Source: Rouxiella chamberiensis (GTDB lineage Bacteria > Pseudomonadota > Gammaproteobacteria > Enterobacterales > Enterobacteriaceae). Taken from it: a stretch of 64,000 bases of DNA. The DNA is taken from positions 2,604,001-2,668,000 of the forward strand of contig NZ_CP114058.1 in the NCBI RefSeq assembly GCF_026967475.1, read 5' to 3'. Shown here piece after piece: positions 1 through 10,924 of this stretch. The notes under the pieces were generated by a model. That model saw nothing but the letters and a program-made list of their open reading frames with translations. It was not told where the DNA came from and ran no database searches. Position 1 is the stretch's first letter, and each line of letters starts with the position of its first letter. The position numbers were made by a program, and so were the translations under genes.

Positions 1-3000
1 AAACAGCTTTTCTTCATGGTTTTTAAAAGTGAGAAACGGTGTGGATTTTAGCAGCGAGGTCGATTTACGCCCTTTCGCAACCTGCCCTTTCCAGAGCGCG
101 TCGGCAATATTTTTCTCCGCCCGTTTATATTTTTTCCAGTAGTCGGATTTCAGACTGAAATAGTCGTGGTATTGCTCGGCGGATGCCTTTGTTTTCGCCT
201 GTGACAGCGCATCGGCAATTTCTGCCATCTCGTTAGCCAGACTGGATTCTGCCGACTTGCCCTCATTGCGAAACCGGTAGGAGGCTTCTCGCCACAAGGT
301 GGCAATATCGGTCAGCGCCTGTGACGTAAGCCCTCCGAAATTGTCGTGAAAACGCCCGACATCCAGCGTAGACAACAGGTTCAGGCGATCCTTGACGTAT
401 TCGAAATCATATTTTACCGCGTCAATGATGCCTCTTTCTTCGCAGTAATGGTTCACCATGCCCAGCTTGACGGGATCCTGCTCCAGACGGTCGAGTCGCT
501 GCAATGCAGTCATGACATCCCAGGACGCCGGAACTCTGTTCATATAGTCCAGTTTGGCTTTGTGCAATGTGGTGAGGTCTTCAAGACGTTGCGCTTTCTC
601 TGTCGATAAAGAGGCGGCCGGAGAGTGCCCGTGCGAACACCCTGCAACGCCGGAATCTATCGCACGCAGTGTGCGGCAGGGAAAATTCCCGCCTTCGTTT
701 CCCTCGTCAGGCAGGGGAACAAAATCGCCACGTTCATCGGGACCCAGCCGATAATGCAGCCCCGCGCTGTCTTTTAACGCGATCACGACCTGATTGGCGT
801 GATGGTAATTGGCCAGCGCAACACCGTTGACACGCAGATTATTTCCGGCAGGAGGCGAAATACGCGCCAGAATAATATCGCCAGGAAACAGCGGAGGATG
901 ATTACGGTACTGGCGCACCGCATGCTCGACGGCGAGTTCGCTACTTGTCAGTTTACTGAGATAGTTGTCGACAATATGAAGCTGCCCCTGACTGTCGAAC
1001 ACGGTATCCAGATGCAAGTCTACGGGCGCATTTTCAGCCACGACTTTTAATACGCCGTGATCTGCCGCCTTAAGCATCCGTAAATACACCTCGCCATGCT
1101 CCAGAAAAAGTGGGTCGGCTTCATTTTTACCGTATACATTTGGCCGGTCTTTTAAAGGCGCATAGCCGGGATACAAGGTTTCAAATTCTGAGAGTGTAAA
1201 GCCATAGCCTTCGAGACGTTGAAGCTGCACCTCTTCCAATACCGATTGATAATACTGGCTGAAATAAGTGGGTTCGGTGGTGAAACGTTCAAATTTCAGG
1301 GCAATGTTGGCGTTTATTATCGACTCACCCCGATGCTCATGTTCATAGCGGGCCGATTTGCGCATAAAACGTTGACTCTGCTTATCATAGGCATACATTT
1401 TTTGCCGTCCATCAACGCTAAACACTATCGTCAGACTTGCGTCGGGGGAATTATAAAGCGTCCCGAAATAGCGGTGATTTTCGGGCAGGTTATTCAAGGC
1501 AATAACCTCAAGAAACTGCGGCTTACGTTTGGCCGCTTTATCGATATAGCGGCTAAAGACAGAATGATGCTTAAGTTCATCGAGAGGAATCACCTTGTCT
1601 GTTTTTGCCGCTTTGCCAGACGCTGCTTCTGCGCCGTGTTTCCCTCCTGCTGACGCGAATAGCTTCCTGATAAATCCGTTACGAATATTCCCAATGGCTT
1701 TTACCATGTCCTTGAACGCGGTTGTGCTGCCCAAATTAACAAAGTCAGCGGCACAGCCAAGACTGTTGAGGCCGAGATCAACGGAAGTTTCTTTGCCTGC
1801 GTTCGAGGTGAGATTGGCATGCGCAGCCAATTTCGTCGGTTCGGTAACGTCGATAGCCGCCCAAATACAGCTGGAAAAAGGAATAAACGAGGCCAGACTG
1901 ATAATGACTTCTTTTAGCTGGGAGAAATGATGCGGAGTCAGGTTTTGGTCTGGCGCCGTGAAGGCCTCACTGAGTTTCCCGCCTGCCGCCTTGATGCCTT
2001 TGAGATCACCGACGGTAAAATTGGCCACGTGGCTTATCCAGATATCCTCGGCGCTCTGCTCGGTATGTAAAGTCTGGCTTTCGGTCAGGGTGAAATTTGA
2101 ATGTGCTCTTTCCTTGCTGGCATCATTCATCGAAGTAAAAATATTCATGAAATAATTTTGCTGCTGCATGACCATTTGCTGCGGAGAATGGGCGGTATAG
2201 ACAGCGTGCGGAATACGAATAATGCCGGGGCTAATCAGATAGGTGCTGATAATAGACGGACTTAGCAGATACGCCTGCGTAATAATATCGTCGGCATTCT
2301 GTATGGTTAACAGCGAACCTACGATAATAGGCTTATTCCCCTCCCCGACGCCCCGGTTGAGTTTGAGCTTGCTTATTTTAACGGTGCTATCGACTTCGTT
2401 AATGGCAATTTCTATATTTTTTCTTTCGACTCGCGACAGGGATAATAAATTGTAGAGACAGTATTCAATGACACGATCGTTCAGCTTCTGCGTAATCTCG
2501 TCGAGTTTTTCCGCACTGTAGTTTTCACGAGTGAGTAAATTGACGTCATCGCTAAACTCCGAAAAAGCATTCACCAGCTCATAGGATTTAGTATAGGAAC
2601 TCACTAAATCGGACATCAGCAGAATATAACCCAGTACGGTCGGTTTGAAACTGGACGTGATGGTATCTTCAATCTCATCAGGGTAGTTTTCAAAATACTT
2701 TAGAAACAAGGGCGTCGTCAGCGCGGGCCAATGTTCTGGCGTAACATCCAGCAGGGTACGGATGGCAATATATTGCAGCAGTTGGGGTTGCTGATAAATA
2801 GAACTTTTCAGGCCAAAGGTTGTGGCACAGGCCGCGCCATAATTAAGCAGAAAGCCTTCGGGAGAAAAAATACGAAAATTTTCAAAGATATCGACCTGGT
2901 TATTTCGTATACCTTGCACCCCGTTATGAGCGGCAAAATCGACCATTGGAAAACTTGCTTGCAAGGTGCTGTTAAATAGATGTTTGAGGGCGAAAAGCTG

Positions 3001-4254
3001 TATCGAAGTGAGTTGCCGGAATGCCGTGTCGTTGGGAATAACACCGGCGTGAAGGTCGTCAAATTTCTGGAGTTCACGCCGTTGTAATATCTTGAGGTGA
3101 CTGATTTTGGTTTCACGTGTCAGGCTTAAATTGAAAGCTATAATCGCGCGATGTATCAACTCCTGGTCCAGCGCATTTAATGCTGTAACGAATAAGGCCC
3201 CCAGCCATTGCTGGATATTGAATAACGCTCTTATACGGGACAGCAATTGGTGTCTGGAATATTCAAAAAGAGGCTCGTTGAGTAACGTCTTCAGCAAAAT
3301 CTCGACTTCGTAAGGGTCAAGTTCGAAGGTCAGCCTGTTATCGACAGTCTCTATCTTGAACATTTTCAAATAGGCATCAAGCACGCTTTGGCTATCAATT
3401 TTTTGATGTCCAACCCACAGCGCGTTCAGCCCCAACAAGCGAATATTTTCCGTCTTGTTGGCGAGCAAATAATATTCCATTATCTGTTCGCCGAGATCAA
3501 GGGTGGTGATATCCCAGATATCCATCGCGGTTCCATTCTCTTGCGTGTCATCTTCCAACGGGTTATTTCCGGTCACAGGGCCTGTACCTGTCGTCTTGGA
3601 AGAAGATAGCTGGCAGGGCGTGGTGACATTGATGTGGCGCGAAGCGGCGAGCGGCAAGGTGTAAAGACTGTCTTGATCATAGGTTATCGGAGGAATGGCA
3701 TCGGAACGGGGAATATTTTTATCCGTGCGCTGGCGGTTAAAACCAAAGCCCTTATTCTTCCCCGCCATGTAGTAGTTTCTTTTGGAGCGAATAATGCCCC
3801 GGGCATAATTCGGCATTTTTCTTGATACACGGGGCGTTGCGACAGCTTTACTCGTAATATTGTTGCTCCGATGACCCGGTGTTTTGCATCGCGCCACATT
3901 AGTGAGGTCAGAGCGCTGCGCGGCGGTTCTCGGCGCGGAGGGGTTATTGCCTGCGGGAAGCATAATAGGGCGATTTTTTCTGCCCGGTTGCGAAGAAAGA
4001 GTATGACTGCGCCGGGTTACCCCACTGGCGACCTGCGCAATCAGCATGATGGCCGCCATACAGGAAACGGCTTGGGTGGGTCGAAGCGTCACGCGTTGCG
4101 GCGCGCGCTTTCCTCCCTGCATGGACGGGTTATTTTTGACCTTCGCAATCTTTTCATTGAGCCAATGCTGTTGGCGTTGACGCGCACTCTTGAAGTTTAA
4201 CTGACGGGCCTGAATACCTATTGCGATGGAATCGGATGACGTTATTTTGCTCAT
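1..4254 (-). CDS. Very large hypothetical protein, C-terminus beyond window; toxin/effector-like, family not recognised
   Basis: From an ATG at 4254 the minus strand reads open for 1418 codons to the first base of the window without a stop, so the C-terminus lies outside. A GAGG sequence sits about 9 bases upstream of the ATG. Residues 1 to about 230 are basic and low-complexity, with one hydrophobic stretch around residues 61-79. A mainly helical, more regular part begins near residue 240 (MDIWDITTLDLGEQ). A second hydrophobic stretch lies near residues 780-800. I recognise no catalytic motif or named domain. Size, lower GC than the suc genes, and position beside a conserved operon suggest an acquired toxin or effector-like protein. 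That is inference; a large structural or surface protein is also possible. It lies downstream of sucD in the same direction but behind a terminator, so it is probably transcribed separately. Confidence 0.82.
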   Translation of the reverse strand, partial: MSKITSSDSIAIGIQARQLNFKSARQRQQHWLNEKIAKVKNNPSMQGGKRAPQRVTLRPTQAVSCMAAIMLIAQVASGVTRRSHTLSSQPGRKNRPIMLPAGNNPSAPRTAAQRSDLTNVARCKTPGHRSNNITSKAVATPRVSRKMPNYARGIIRSKRNYYMAGKNKGFGFNRQRTDKNIPRSDAIPPITYDQDSLYTLPLAASRHINVTTPCQLSSSKTTGTGPVTGNNPLEDDTQENGTAMDIWDITTLDLGEQIMEYYLLANKTENIRLLGLNALWVGHQKIDSQSVLDAYLKMFKIETVDNRLTFELDPYEVEILLKTLLNEPLFEYSRHQLLSRIRALFNIQQWLGALFVTALNALDQELIHRAIIAFNLSLTRETKISHLKILQRRELQKFDDLHAGVIPNDTAFRQLTSIQLFALKHLFNSTLQASFPMVDFAAHNGVQGIRNNQVDIFENFRIFSPEGFLLNYGAACATTFGLKSSIYQQPQLLQYIAIRTLLDVTPEHWPALTTPLFLKYFENYPDEIEDTITSSFKPTVLGYILLMSDLVSSYTKSYELVNAFSEFSDDVNLLTRENYSAEKLDEITQKLNDRVIEYCLYNLLSLSRVERKNIEIAINEVDSTVKISKLKLNRGVGEGNKPIIVGSLLTIQNADDIITQAYLLSPSIISTYLISPGIIRIPHAVYTAHSPQQMVMQQQNYFMNIFTSMNDASKERAHSNFTLTESQTLHTEQSAEDIWISHVANFTVGDLKGIKAAGGKLSEAFTAPDQNLTPHHFSQLKEVIISLASFIPFSSCIWAAIDVTEPTKLAAHANLTSNAGKETSVDLGLNSLGCAADFVNLGSTTAFKDMVKAIGNIRNGFIRKLFASAGGKHGAEAASGKAAKTDKVIPLDELKHHSVFSRYIDKAAKRKPQFLEVIALNNLPENHRYFGTLYNSPDASLTIVFSVDGRQKMYAYDKQSQRFMRKSARYEHEHRGESIINANIALKFERFTTEPTYFSQYYQSVLEEVQLQRLEGYGFTLSEFETLYPGYAPLKDRPNVYGKNEADPLFLEHGEVYLRMLKAADHGVLKVVAENAPVDLHLDTVFDSQGQLHIVDNYLSKLTSSELAVEHAVRQYRNHPPLFPGDIILARISPPAGNNLRVNGVALANYHHANQVVIALKDSAGLHYRLGPDERGDFVPLPDEGNEGGNFPCRTLRAIDSGVAGCSHGHSPAASLSTEKAQRLEDLTTLHKAKLDYMNRVPASWDVMTALQRLDRLEQDPVKLGMVNHYCEERGIIDAVKYDFEYVKDRLNLLSTLDVGRFHDNFGGLTSQALTDIATLWREASYRFRNEGKSAESSLANEMAEIADALSQAKTKASAEQYHDYFSLKSDYWKKYKRAEKNIADALWKGQVAKGRKSTSLLKSTPFLTFKNHEEKLF

Positions 4255-4451
4255 TTTGCGCGCCTCAACTGTGGCAAAGCGTTTCAGGCATCATCCCGTA
4301 AACAGGGCGTTATCAGGTCAGGATTGCCGGAAATAGAGGAGAGAAGGCGTTAGATTATCCGCTAAGTTTTCGAGACATTATCTGTTATCGCCCATTTTCA
4401 TCCAGCAGAAGCCAGTGAGAAGAATTTTCCCGCGCGCGCTCGCAAAATGGC

Positions 4452-4478
4452 AAAAAAATGCCGCCAAAAAGGCGGCAT
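4452..4478 (-). terminator. Rho-independent terminator of the suc operon
   Basis: On the minus strand an 8-bp stem (ATGCCGCC / GGCGGCAT) with a five-T loop is followed by a run of seven T. It lies about 30 bases after the sucD stop and separates sucD from the large frame downstream. Confidence 0.9.
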
Positions 4479-4508
4479 AGCAGGTTTGAATGCCCGAAGG
4501 CGCTAAAC

Positions 4509-5381
4509 TTACTGTGGCAGAACGGATTTCACCGCGTTGCCGATTTCAGCCAGGCTGCGCACGGTTTTCACGCCGGCCGCTTCCAGTGCCGCGAATTTAT
4601 CGTCTGCGGTTCCTTTACCCCCGGCAATGATGGCGCCTGCGTGGCCCATACGTTTGCCTTTCGGCGCGGTGACGCCGGCAATGTAGCCTACAACCGGCTT
4701 GGTCACGTGCTCTTTGATATAAGCGGCTGCTTCTTCTTCCGCGTTACCGCCGATTTCGCCAATCATCACGATCACTTCGGTCTGTGGATCTTCCTGGAAA
4801 AGTTTCAGGATATCGATGAAGTTAGAGCCAGGAATCGGGTCGCCGCCGATACCAACACAGCTTGACTGACCAAAGCCGTAATCGGTGGTCTGCTTGACGG
4901 CTTCATAGGTCAGGGTGCCTGAACGGGAAACGATGCCCACTTTGCCCGGCTTGTGAATATGGCCTGGCATGATACCGATCTTGCACTCGCCCGGCGTGAT
5001 AACGCCCGGACAGTTTGGACCGATCATGCGCGCATCGCTTTGATCCAGTTTCATTTTCACGACCAGCATATCCAGAGTAGGAATACCTTCTGTGATACAG
5101 ATAATCAGCTTGATGCCTGCGTCGATCGCTTCAAGAATGGAGTCTTTGCAGAATGGTGCTGGAACGTAGATAACAGACGCGGTCGCGCCCGTGGTTTCTA
5201 CGGCTTCGCGCACGGTGTTGAACACCGGCAAACCAAGATGCTGAGTGCCGCCTTTGCCTGGCGTTACGCCGCCAACCATTTGGGTGCCGTAGGCAATCGC
5301 CTGCTCGGAGTGGAAAGTCCCCTGGCTACCGGTAAAACCCTGGCAGATAACTTTGGTGTTCTTATTGATTAAAATCGACAT
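4509..5381 (-). CDS. sucD: Succinyl-CoA synthetase alpha subunit
   Basis: Cytoplasmic TCA-cycle enzyme: with SucC it converts succinyl-CoA, ADP and phosphate to succinate, ATP and CoA. The 290 residues match the E. coli length (289). An N-terminal CoA-binding Rossmann domain begins [19 protein letters not shown], and the phosphohistidine sits in GHAGAII at about residue 247. The ATG overlaps the sucC stop by one base (TAATG), so the pair is translationally coupled and should give equimolar subunits. It is the last gene of the sucABCD unit, followed by a strong terminator. Confidence 0.98.
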   Translation of the reverse strand: MSILINKNTKVICQGFTGSQGTFHSEQAIAYGTQMVGGVTPGKGGTQHLGLPVFNTVREAVETTGATASVIYVPAPFCKDSILEAIDAGIKLIICITEGIPTLDMLVVKMKLDQSDARMIGPNCPGVITPGECKIGIMPGHIHKPGKVGIVSRSGTLTYEAVKQTTDYGFGQSSCVGIGGDPIPGSNFIDILKLFQEDPQTEVIVMIGEIGGNAEEEAAAYIKEHVTKPVVGYIAGVTAPKGKRMGHAGAIIAGGKGTADDKFAALEAAGVKTVRSLAEIGNAVKSVLPQ

Positions 5382-6547
5382 TATTTACCCTCCACTGCAG
5401 CAACAACTTGCTCGGCACCGTTGGTCAGGCTGGTTGCTGCAATGATGTTCAAGCCGCTGTCTGCCAGTTTTTTGGCACCCAGTTCTGCGTTGTTCCCTTC
5501 AAGACGTACCACAACTGGTACGCTGACGCCCACTTCAGCCACTGCGCCGATGATGCCGTCGGCAATCAGGTCACAGCGTACAATTCCGCCGAAGATGTTG
5601 ACGAATACGGCTTTCACCTTGTCGTCGGACAGGATGATTTTAAAGGCTTCGGTCACGCGCTCTTTGGTAGCACCGCCGCCGACGTCGAGGAAGTTGGCCG
5701 GTTCGCCGCCGTGCAGTTTAACGATGTCCATGGTACCCATCGCCAGACCCGCGCCGTTCACCATGCAGCCGATGTTGCCGTCGAGAGCAACGTAGTTCAG
5801 TTCCCACTGCGCAGCCTGAGATTCACGGGCATCTTCCTGGCTGTGGTCGCGCATTTCGCGCAGTTCAGGTTGACGGAACAGGGCATTGCCATCGGCACCC
5901 AGTTTGCCATCGAGGCAGATAAGATCGCCTTCCTTGGTCACAACCAGCGGGTTGATTTCGATAAGCGCAAGGTCGCGTTCAAGGAAGATGTTGGCAAGCC
6001 CCATGAAGATCTTGGTGAACTGGGCAACCTGCTTGCCGCTCAGACCCAGTTTGAATGCCAGCTCGCGGCCCTGATAAGGCTGTGGCCCGGTCAGTGGATC
6101 GAGCGCAACCTTGTGGATTAAATGTGGCGTCTCTTCTGCCACTTTCTCGATTTCCACGCCGCCTTCGGTAGAAGCCATAAAGACCACGCGACGCGAGCTG
6201 CGGTCTACCACGGCACCGAGGTAGAGTTCTTTATCAATGTCAGTCGCGGCTTCAACCAGAATCTGGTTAACCGGCTGGCCCTGTGCGTCAGTCTGATAGG
6301 TCACCAGACGTTTACCCAGCCAGTGTTCAGCAAAGGCACGGATGTCTTCTTTACTGTTGACCACTTTCACGCCGCCCGCTTTACCGCGACCGCCTGCGTG
6401 AACCTGGCATTTTACTACCCACGGACCGGCACCGATTTTCGATGCAGCCTCTTCCGCTTCACGCGGGGTGGAACAAGCAAAACCTGAAGGTGCAGGAAGG
6501 CCATAGCGCAGAAACAGCTGTTTCGCCTGGTACTCGTGTAGATTCAT
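5381..6547 (-). CDS. sucC: Succinyl-CoA synthetase beta subunit
   Basis: ATP-grasp subunit of succinyl-CoA synthetase, carrying nucleotide and succinate specificity. It has 388 residues, the same as E. coli SucC. The protein starts [13 protein letters not shown] glycine-rich GGRGKAGGV segment at residues 52-60 lies in the ATP-grasp fold, and the C-terminal ligase domain includes [11 protein letters not shown] and the GxNAELG-type region. It lies 19 bases after sucB as read here and overlaps sucD by one base. No frame disturbance is seen. Confidence 0.98.
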   Translation of the reverse strand: MNLHEYQAKQLFLRYGLPAPSGFACSTPREAEEAASKIGAGPWVVKCQVHAGGRGKAGGVKVVNSKEDIRAFAEHWLGKRLVTYQTDAQGQPVNQILVEAATDIDKELYLGAVVDRSSRRVVFMASTEGGVEIEKVAEETPHLIHKVALDPLTGPQPYQGRELAFKLGLSGKQVAQFTKIFMGLANIFLERDLALIEINPLVVTKEGDLICLDGKLGADGNALFRQPELREMRDHSQEDARESQAAQWELNYVALDGNIGCMVNGAGLAMGTMDIVKLHGGEPANFLDVGGGATKERVTEAFKIILSDDKVKAVFVNIFGGIVRCDLIADGIIGAVAEVGVSVPVVVRLEGNNAELGAKKLADSGLNIIAATSLTNGAEQVVAAVEGK

Positions 6548-6566
6548 GATGTTCTATCCATTGATT

Positions 6567-7886
6567 TCAGAAGTTTGCAGAGCAGACATTCCTGCCCTGC
6601 ACTTGTTGTAAACACGCCTTACCGTTTGCAACCGTCGAGAACCAGACGTCCAGCAGCAGACGCGTTGGATCTTCCAACAGTTCTTTAATGGTTACCAGGA
6701 AGCCCACTGACTCACGGCCATCAATCAGACGGTGATCGTAAGACAGCGCCAGATACATCATTGGCTGAATGACAACCTGACCATTGACGGCCATCGGGCG
6801 GTCTTTAATGGCGTGCATGCCAAGAATCGCACTCTGCGGTGGATTAATGATTGGCGTAGACATGAGAGAGCCGAACACCCCACCGTTGGTCACGGTAAAG
6901 TTGCCGCCGGTCATTTCCTGAACGGTCAGTTTGCCGTCACGGCCTTTGATTGCCAGCTCTTTGATTTTCTTCTCAATGTCTGCCATGCCCAGCGTATCGA
7001 CATCTTGCAGAACTGGCGTAACCAGTCCACGAGGTGTAGATACGGCAATGCTCACATCGAAATAGTTGTGGTAAACCACGTCATCGCCATCGATGGAGGC
7101 GTTGACTTCAGGGAAGCGTTTAAGGGCTTCAACCACGGCTTTCAGATAGAAAGACATAAAGCCCAGACGCACGCCGTGGCGCTTCTCGAAGGATTCGCCG
7201 TACTGCTTGCGCAGATCCATAATCGGCTTCATGTTGATTTCGTTGAACGTGGTCAACATGGCGGTGCTGTTTTTCGCTTCCAGCAGACGCTCGGCAACAC
7301 GTTTACGCAGACGGCTCATCGGCACGCGTTTTTCGCTGCGGGAGGCCAGCGAAGGTGCCTGTGCCGTGGCTGGCTGAGCCTGAGTCGGCGCAGTGGCTGG
7401 CGCTGCTGCCGGTTTCTCGCTATTGCCGCCCTTGGCAATGTGCTGCTCGATATCTTCGCGGGTCAGACGACCGCCCACACCGCTGCCTTTGATGGCGCTG
7501 GCATCCAGAGAGTGCTCGGCTATCAGGCGGCGAATGGCCGGGCTGAGCGCGTCGTTGCTCTCGTCATCCAGTGCGGCAGTGTGACGATCCGCAGGCGTAG
7601 CTTCTTTGGCGGAGGTCTTTTCCTGACTAGGTTTGCCGGAGCTGTTGCCCGGACGCAGGCGAGCCAGAATCTGTTTGGAGAGCACGGTCGCGCCCTCTTC
7701 TTCCAGAATGCTGTCCAGAATACCGGCTTCACTTGCCGGCACTTCCAGCACGACTTTGTCGGTTTCGATTTCAACCAGCACTTCATCACGCTCAACGCTG
7801 TCACCCGGTTTTTTGTGCCAGGTAGCTACCGTCGCATCTGCAACGGATTCAGGTAGGTCAGGGACCAGAATATCTACGCTACTCAT
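6567..7886 (-). CDS. sucB: Dihydrolipoyl succinyltransferase (E2 of 2-oxoglutarate dehydrogenase), with C-terminal extension
   Basis: E2 core of the 2-oxoglutarate dehydrogenase complex; transfers succinyl from lipoamide to CoA. Order: lipoyl domain at residues 1-77 with the lipoylated Lys44 in ETDKVVLE; an Ala/Pro/Gln-rich linker; an E3-binding domain around 110-150 ([15 protein letters not shown]); another linker; the catalytic acyltransferase domain from about 205, with the DHRLIDGR active-site motif (His385). Family members normally stop right after RLLLDV. Here that stop position reads TGG (6642-6644), so the frame continues 25 residues to a stop at 6567 and gives 439 residues instead of about 405-414. 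This is a base change or a true read-through extension. Confidence 0.95.
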   Translation of the reverse strand: MSSVDILVPDLPESVADATVATWHKKPGDSVERDEVLVEIETDKVVLEVPASEAGILDSILEEEGATVLSKQILARLRPGNSSGKPSQEKTSAKEATPADRHTAALDDESNDALSPAIRRLIAEHSLDASAIKGSGVGGRLTREDIEQHIAKGGNSEKPAAAPATAPTQAQPATAQAPSLASRSEKRVPMSRLRKRVAERLLEAKNSTAMLTTFNEINMKPIMDLRKQYGESFEKRHGVRLGFMSFYLKAVVEALKRFPEVNASIDGDDVVYHNYFDVSIAVSTPRGLVTPVLQDVDTLGMADIEKKIKELAIKGRDGKLTVQEMTGGNFTVTNGGVFGSLMSTPIINPPQSAILGMHAIKDRPMAVNGQVVIQPMMYLALSYDHRLIDGRESVGFLVTIKELLEDPTRLLLDVWFSTVANGKACLQQVQGRNVCSANF

Positions 7887-7944
7887 TAATCATTCCTTAA
7901 ATTTATCCCTTTATTCTCGGGAAAATTATTGCAAAATTAGACAG

Positions 7945-10767
7945 TTATTGAACATTCAGCGCGTCGTTGACCAATTCTTGCTGCTGCTTCTGGTGAACTG
8001 ACATATAGCCCACGGCAGGCGAGGCTGAAGCCGGACGTCCCGCGTAGCGCAAAGAGGCGCCGTAAGGCACGACTTCACGGAAATTATGCTGACTGCAATA
8101 CCATGCGCCCTGGTTAAGCGGCTCTTCCTGACACCAGACAAAATCCTGTACGTGTGCATACTGCTCGATCACGCCCTGAACCGCCTTGTGCGGGAACGGA
8201 TAAAGCTGCTCGATACGGATGATGGCGACATCGGTCTGCTCGTTTTTACGGCGCTGTTCAAGCAAGTCATAGTAGACCTTGCCGGAACACATCACGACGC
8301 GTTTGACCCCTTTTGGATCCAGCTCGTCGACTTCGCCAATCGCCGGCAGGAAGCTGCCGTTGGCCAGTTCGTCGAGCGAGGAGACCGCCAGCGGATGGCG
8401 CAGCAGCGATTTCGGCGACATGACAATCAACGGACGGCGCATACCGCGCAGCGCCTGACGACGGATCATGTGGTAAACCTGTGCAGGCGTTGAAGGCACG
8501 CAGACCTGCATGTTCTGCTCGGCGCAGAGTTGCAGATAACGTTCGAGACGCGCGGAGGAGTGCTCGGGACCTTGCCCTTCGTAGCCGTGCGGCAGCAGCA
8601 TGACCAGACCACACATGCGGCCCCATTTCTGCTCACCGGAGCTGATGAACTGGTCGATAACCACCTGCGCACCGTTGGCGAAGTCACCAAACTGCGCTTC
8701 CCAGATGGTCAGCGTGCGCGGTTCGGCCGTGGCATAACCGTATTCAAAGGCCAGTACGGCTTCTTCCGACAGCACGGAGTCCCAGACGTTGAACACGCCC
8801 TGACTGTTGTGGATGTTGGAAAGCGGCACATAGACGGAACCGTTTTTCTGGTTGTGGATAACCGCGTGGCGGTGGAAGAAGGTGCCGCGACCGGTATCTT
8901 CACCGGACAGACGGATTGGAATGCCTTCGTCAACCAGCGTGGCGTAAGCGAGGTTTTCCGCGCCGCCCCAGTCAAACATCTTCTTGCCTTCGGCCATGTC
9001 GGCGCGGTCGGCATAGATTTTGGCGACGCGAGACTGCATTTCGATGGCATCTGGCACACTGCTGACACGACGCGCCAGCTCTTGCAGGCGTTTCGGCTCG
9101 ACGGTTGCCGGATAGGCTTCGTCCCACTCGTGGTTCAGATAAGGTGACCACGTGAAGGTATGCATGTCGTTCGGACGCCACTCTTCCACCACGCACTCGC
9201 CTGCGTCCAGCGCATCGCGGTACAGATTCACCATTTCGGTGGCATCTTCCAGGCTGGCAACGCCCTGTTCGGTCAGGATGTCGGCATAGAGTTTGCGCGG
9301 CGTAGGGTGTTTCTTGATTTTCTGGTACATCAGCGGCTGGGTTGCACTTGGCTCATCGGCCTCGTTGTGCCCATGACGGCGATAGCAGACCAGATCGATC
9401 ATGACGTCGCGTTTGAAGGTGTTGCGGAAATCCAGCGCCAGTCGGGTGACGAAAGCCACGGCTTCGGGGTCATCGGCATTGACGTGGAAAATCGGCGCCT
9501 GCACCATCTTGGCGATGTCGGTACAGTATTCGGTCGAACGCGCATCTTTCGGGTTGGAGGTGGTGAAGCCCACCTGGTTGTTGATGACGATACGCACCGT
9601 ACCGCCAACTTCATAACCGCGAGCCAGCGACATGTTCAGGGTTTCCTGAACCACGCCCTGACCGGTGATCGCCGCATCACCATGAATGGTGATAGGCAGA
9701 ACCATGTTGCTGCGGGCTTCGTCGAGGCGGTCACGACGGGCGCGTACCGAGCCGATGACTACCGGGCTGACGATTTCCAGGTGTGACGGGTTGAACGCCA
9801 GCGCCAGGTGGACCATGCCCCCTTCGGTTTCGACGTCCGATGAGTAACCCATGTGATATTTCACATCACCGGTACCCAGATGTTCTTTGTGTTTACCTGA
9901 GAATTCGTCAAACAGGTCTTGGGGTTTTTTACCCAGCACGTTGATGAGCACGTTCAGACGGCCGCGGTGCGCCATGCCCAGAACCACTTCACGCGTGCCG
10001 TTTTTACCGGCGTGGCGGATAAGGTCTTTGAGCATCGGCACGAGGGCATCGCCGCCTTCGAGGGAGAAGCGTTTTGCACCCGGGAATTTGGCACCGAGGT
10101 AGCGTTCAAGCCCTTCTGCCGCCGTCAACTCGTTCAGGAAGGTCTTTTTCTCCTGCTCGGTGAATTTCGGACGACCCACCACGGATTCGATACGCTGCTG
10201 GATCCAGCGCTTCTCGTCGGTGTTGGTGATGTGCATGTATTCAGCACCGATCGAGCCGCAGTAGGTCTGCTTCAGCGCGGCATAAAGCTCGCCCAGCTGC
10301 ATGGTTTCCTTGCCGATGGCAAACGAACCTACATTGAAGGTTTCCTGAAAATCGGCTTCCGACAGGTTGTGATAGGCCGGATCCAGATCGGCCACGGTCT
10401 CCCCTTTCCACAATCCCAGTGGATCGAGGTTGGCATTCTGGTGACCACGGAAACGGAAGGCATTGATAAGCTGCAACACCTTGACCTGTTTCGCATCGGT
10501 TTGGGGATCGCTTATCGCGGAATTATAACGCGACGCGTCTTTCGCCAGACGGCGGAAGTAGTCACGGATTTGTGAATGGATTTGTTCCGATTTCCCTTCG
10601 TTCGAAGGTACACCGACTGTCGGTAGCTGATTGAAAATTGAACGCCAGCTATCGTCAACGGAACCAGGATCGGTTAGGTAGTCTTCATAGAGCTGCTCTA
10701 TGTACGACTGGTTCGCGCCCGCCAGATAGGAGGAATCCAGCCAGGCCTTCATTGCGCCGTTCTGCAT
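7945..10767 (-). CDS. sucA: 2-oxoglutarate dehydrogenase E1 component
   Basis: Thiamine-diphosphate-dependent decarboxylase of the 2-oxoglutarate dehydrogenase complex; passes succinyl groups to the SucB lipoyl arm. It has 940 residues (E. coli 933). The N-terminal segment LDSSYLAGANQSYIEQLYEDY is the E2-interaction region. The conserved MAHRGRLNVL motif and the GDAAITGQGVVQETL ThDP-binding loop are present, and the C-terminal transketolase-like domain contains QFGDFANGAQVVIDQF. Its start is preceded by a 370-base spacer after sdhB. In relatives the sdh promoter also drives suc by readthrough, and a weaker promoter lies in this spacer. Confidence 0.98.
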   Translation of the reverse strand: MQNGAMKAWLDSSYLAGANQSYIEQLYEDYLTDPGSVDDSWRSIFNQLPTVGVPSNEGKSEQIHSQIRDYFRRLAKDASRYNSAISDPQTDAKQVKVLQLINAFRFRGHQNANLDPLGLWKGETVADLDPAYHNLSEADFQETFNVGSFAIGKETMQLGELYAALKQTYCGSIGAEYMHITNTDEKRWIQQRIESVVGRPKFTEQEKKTFLNELTAAEGLERYLGAKFPGAKRFSLEGGDALVPMLKDLIRHAGKNGTREVVLGMAHRGRLNVLINVLGKKPQDLFDEFSGKHKEHLGTGDVKYHMGYSSDVETEGGMVHLALAFNPSHLEIVSPVVIGSVRARRDRLDEARSNMVLPITIHGDAAITGQGVVQETLNMSLARGYEVGGTVRIVINNQVGFTTSNPKDARSTEYCTDIAKMVQAPIFHVNADDPEAVAFVTRLALDFRNTFKRDVMIDLVCYRRHGHNEADEPSATQPLMYQKIKKHPTPRKLYADILTEQGVASLEDATEMVNLYRDALDAGECVVEEWRPNDMHTFTWSPYLNHEWDEAYPATVEPKRLQELARRVSSVPDAIEMQSRVAKIYADRADMAEGKKMFDWGGAENLAYATLVDEGIPIRLSGEDTGRGTFFHRHAVIHNQKNGSVYVPLSNIHNSQGVFNVWDSVLSEEAVLAFEYGYATAEPRTLTIWEAQFGDFANGAQVVIDQFISSGEQKWGRMCGLVMLLPHGYEGQGPEHSSARLERYLQLCAEQNMQVCVPSTPAQVYHMIRRQALRGMRRPLIVMSPKSLLRHPLAVSSLDELANGSFLPAIGEVDELDPKGVKRVVMCSGKVYYDLLEQRRKNEQTDVAIIRIEQLYPFPHKAVQGVIEQYAHVQDFVWCQEEPLNQGAWYCSQHNFREVVPYGASLRYAGRPASASPAVGYMSVHQKQQQELVNDALNVQ

Positions 10768-10924
10768 CGTGATCCCTTAAGCTTTAAAAGCTTTAGTTTT
10801 CGCCGTGGTTAATAAAATCACCGTGGAACCTTGATGTTATGTCAAACATCCGAGTAAGACGGTTTTCCATACAACAGTTCACCTGATTGACAGGGTAACG
10901 TCCTGTCGTCCCTTCAAGGAACCT

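Noticed and set aside
346..2979. Several plus-strand frames of 60-144 codons in the first 3 kb
   Set aside because: All lie antisense to the single open minus-strand frame 4254-1, have no ribosome sites or recognisable domains, and overlap one another.
7636..9786. Long antisense frames (up to about 370 codons) opposite sucB and sucA
   Set aside because: Typical shadows of GC-rich conserved genes; the minus strand encodes unmistakable SucB and SucA.
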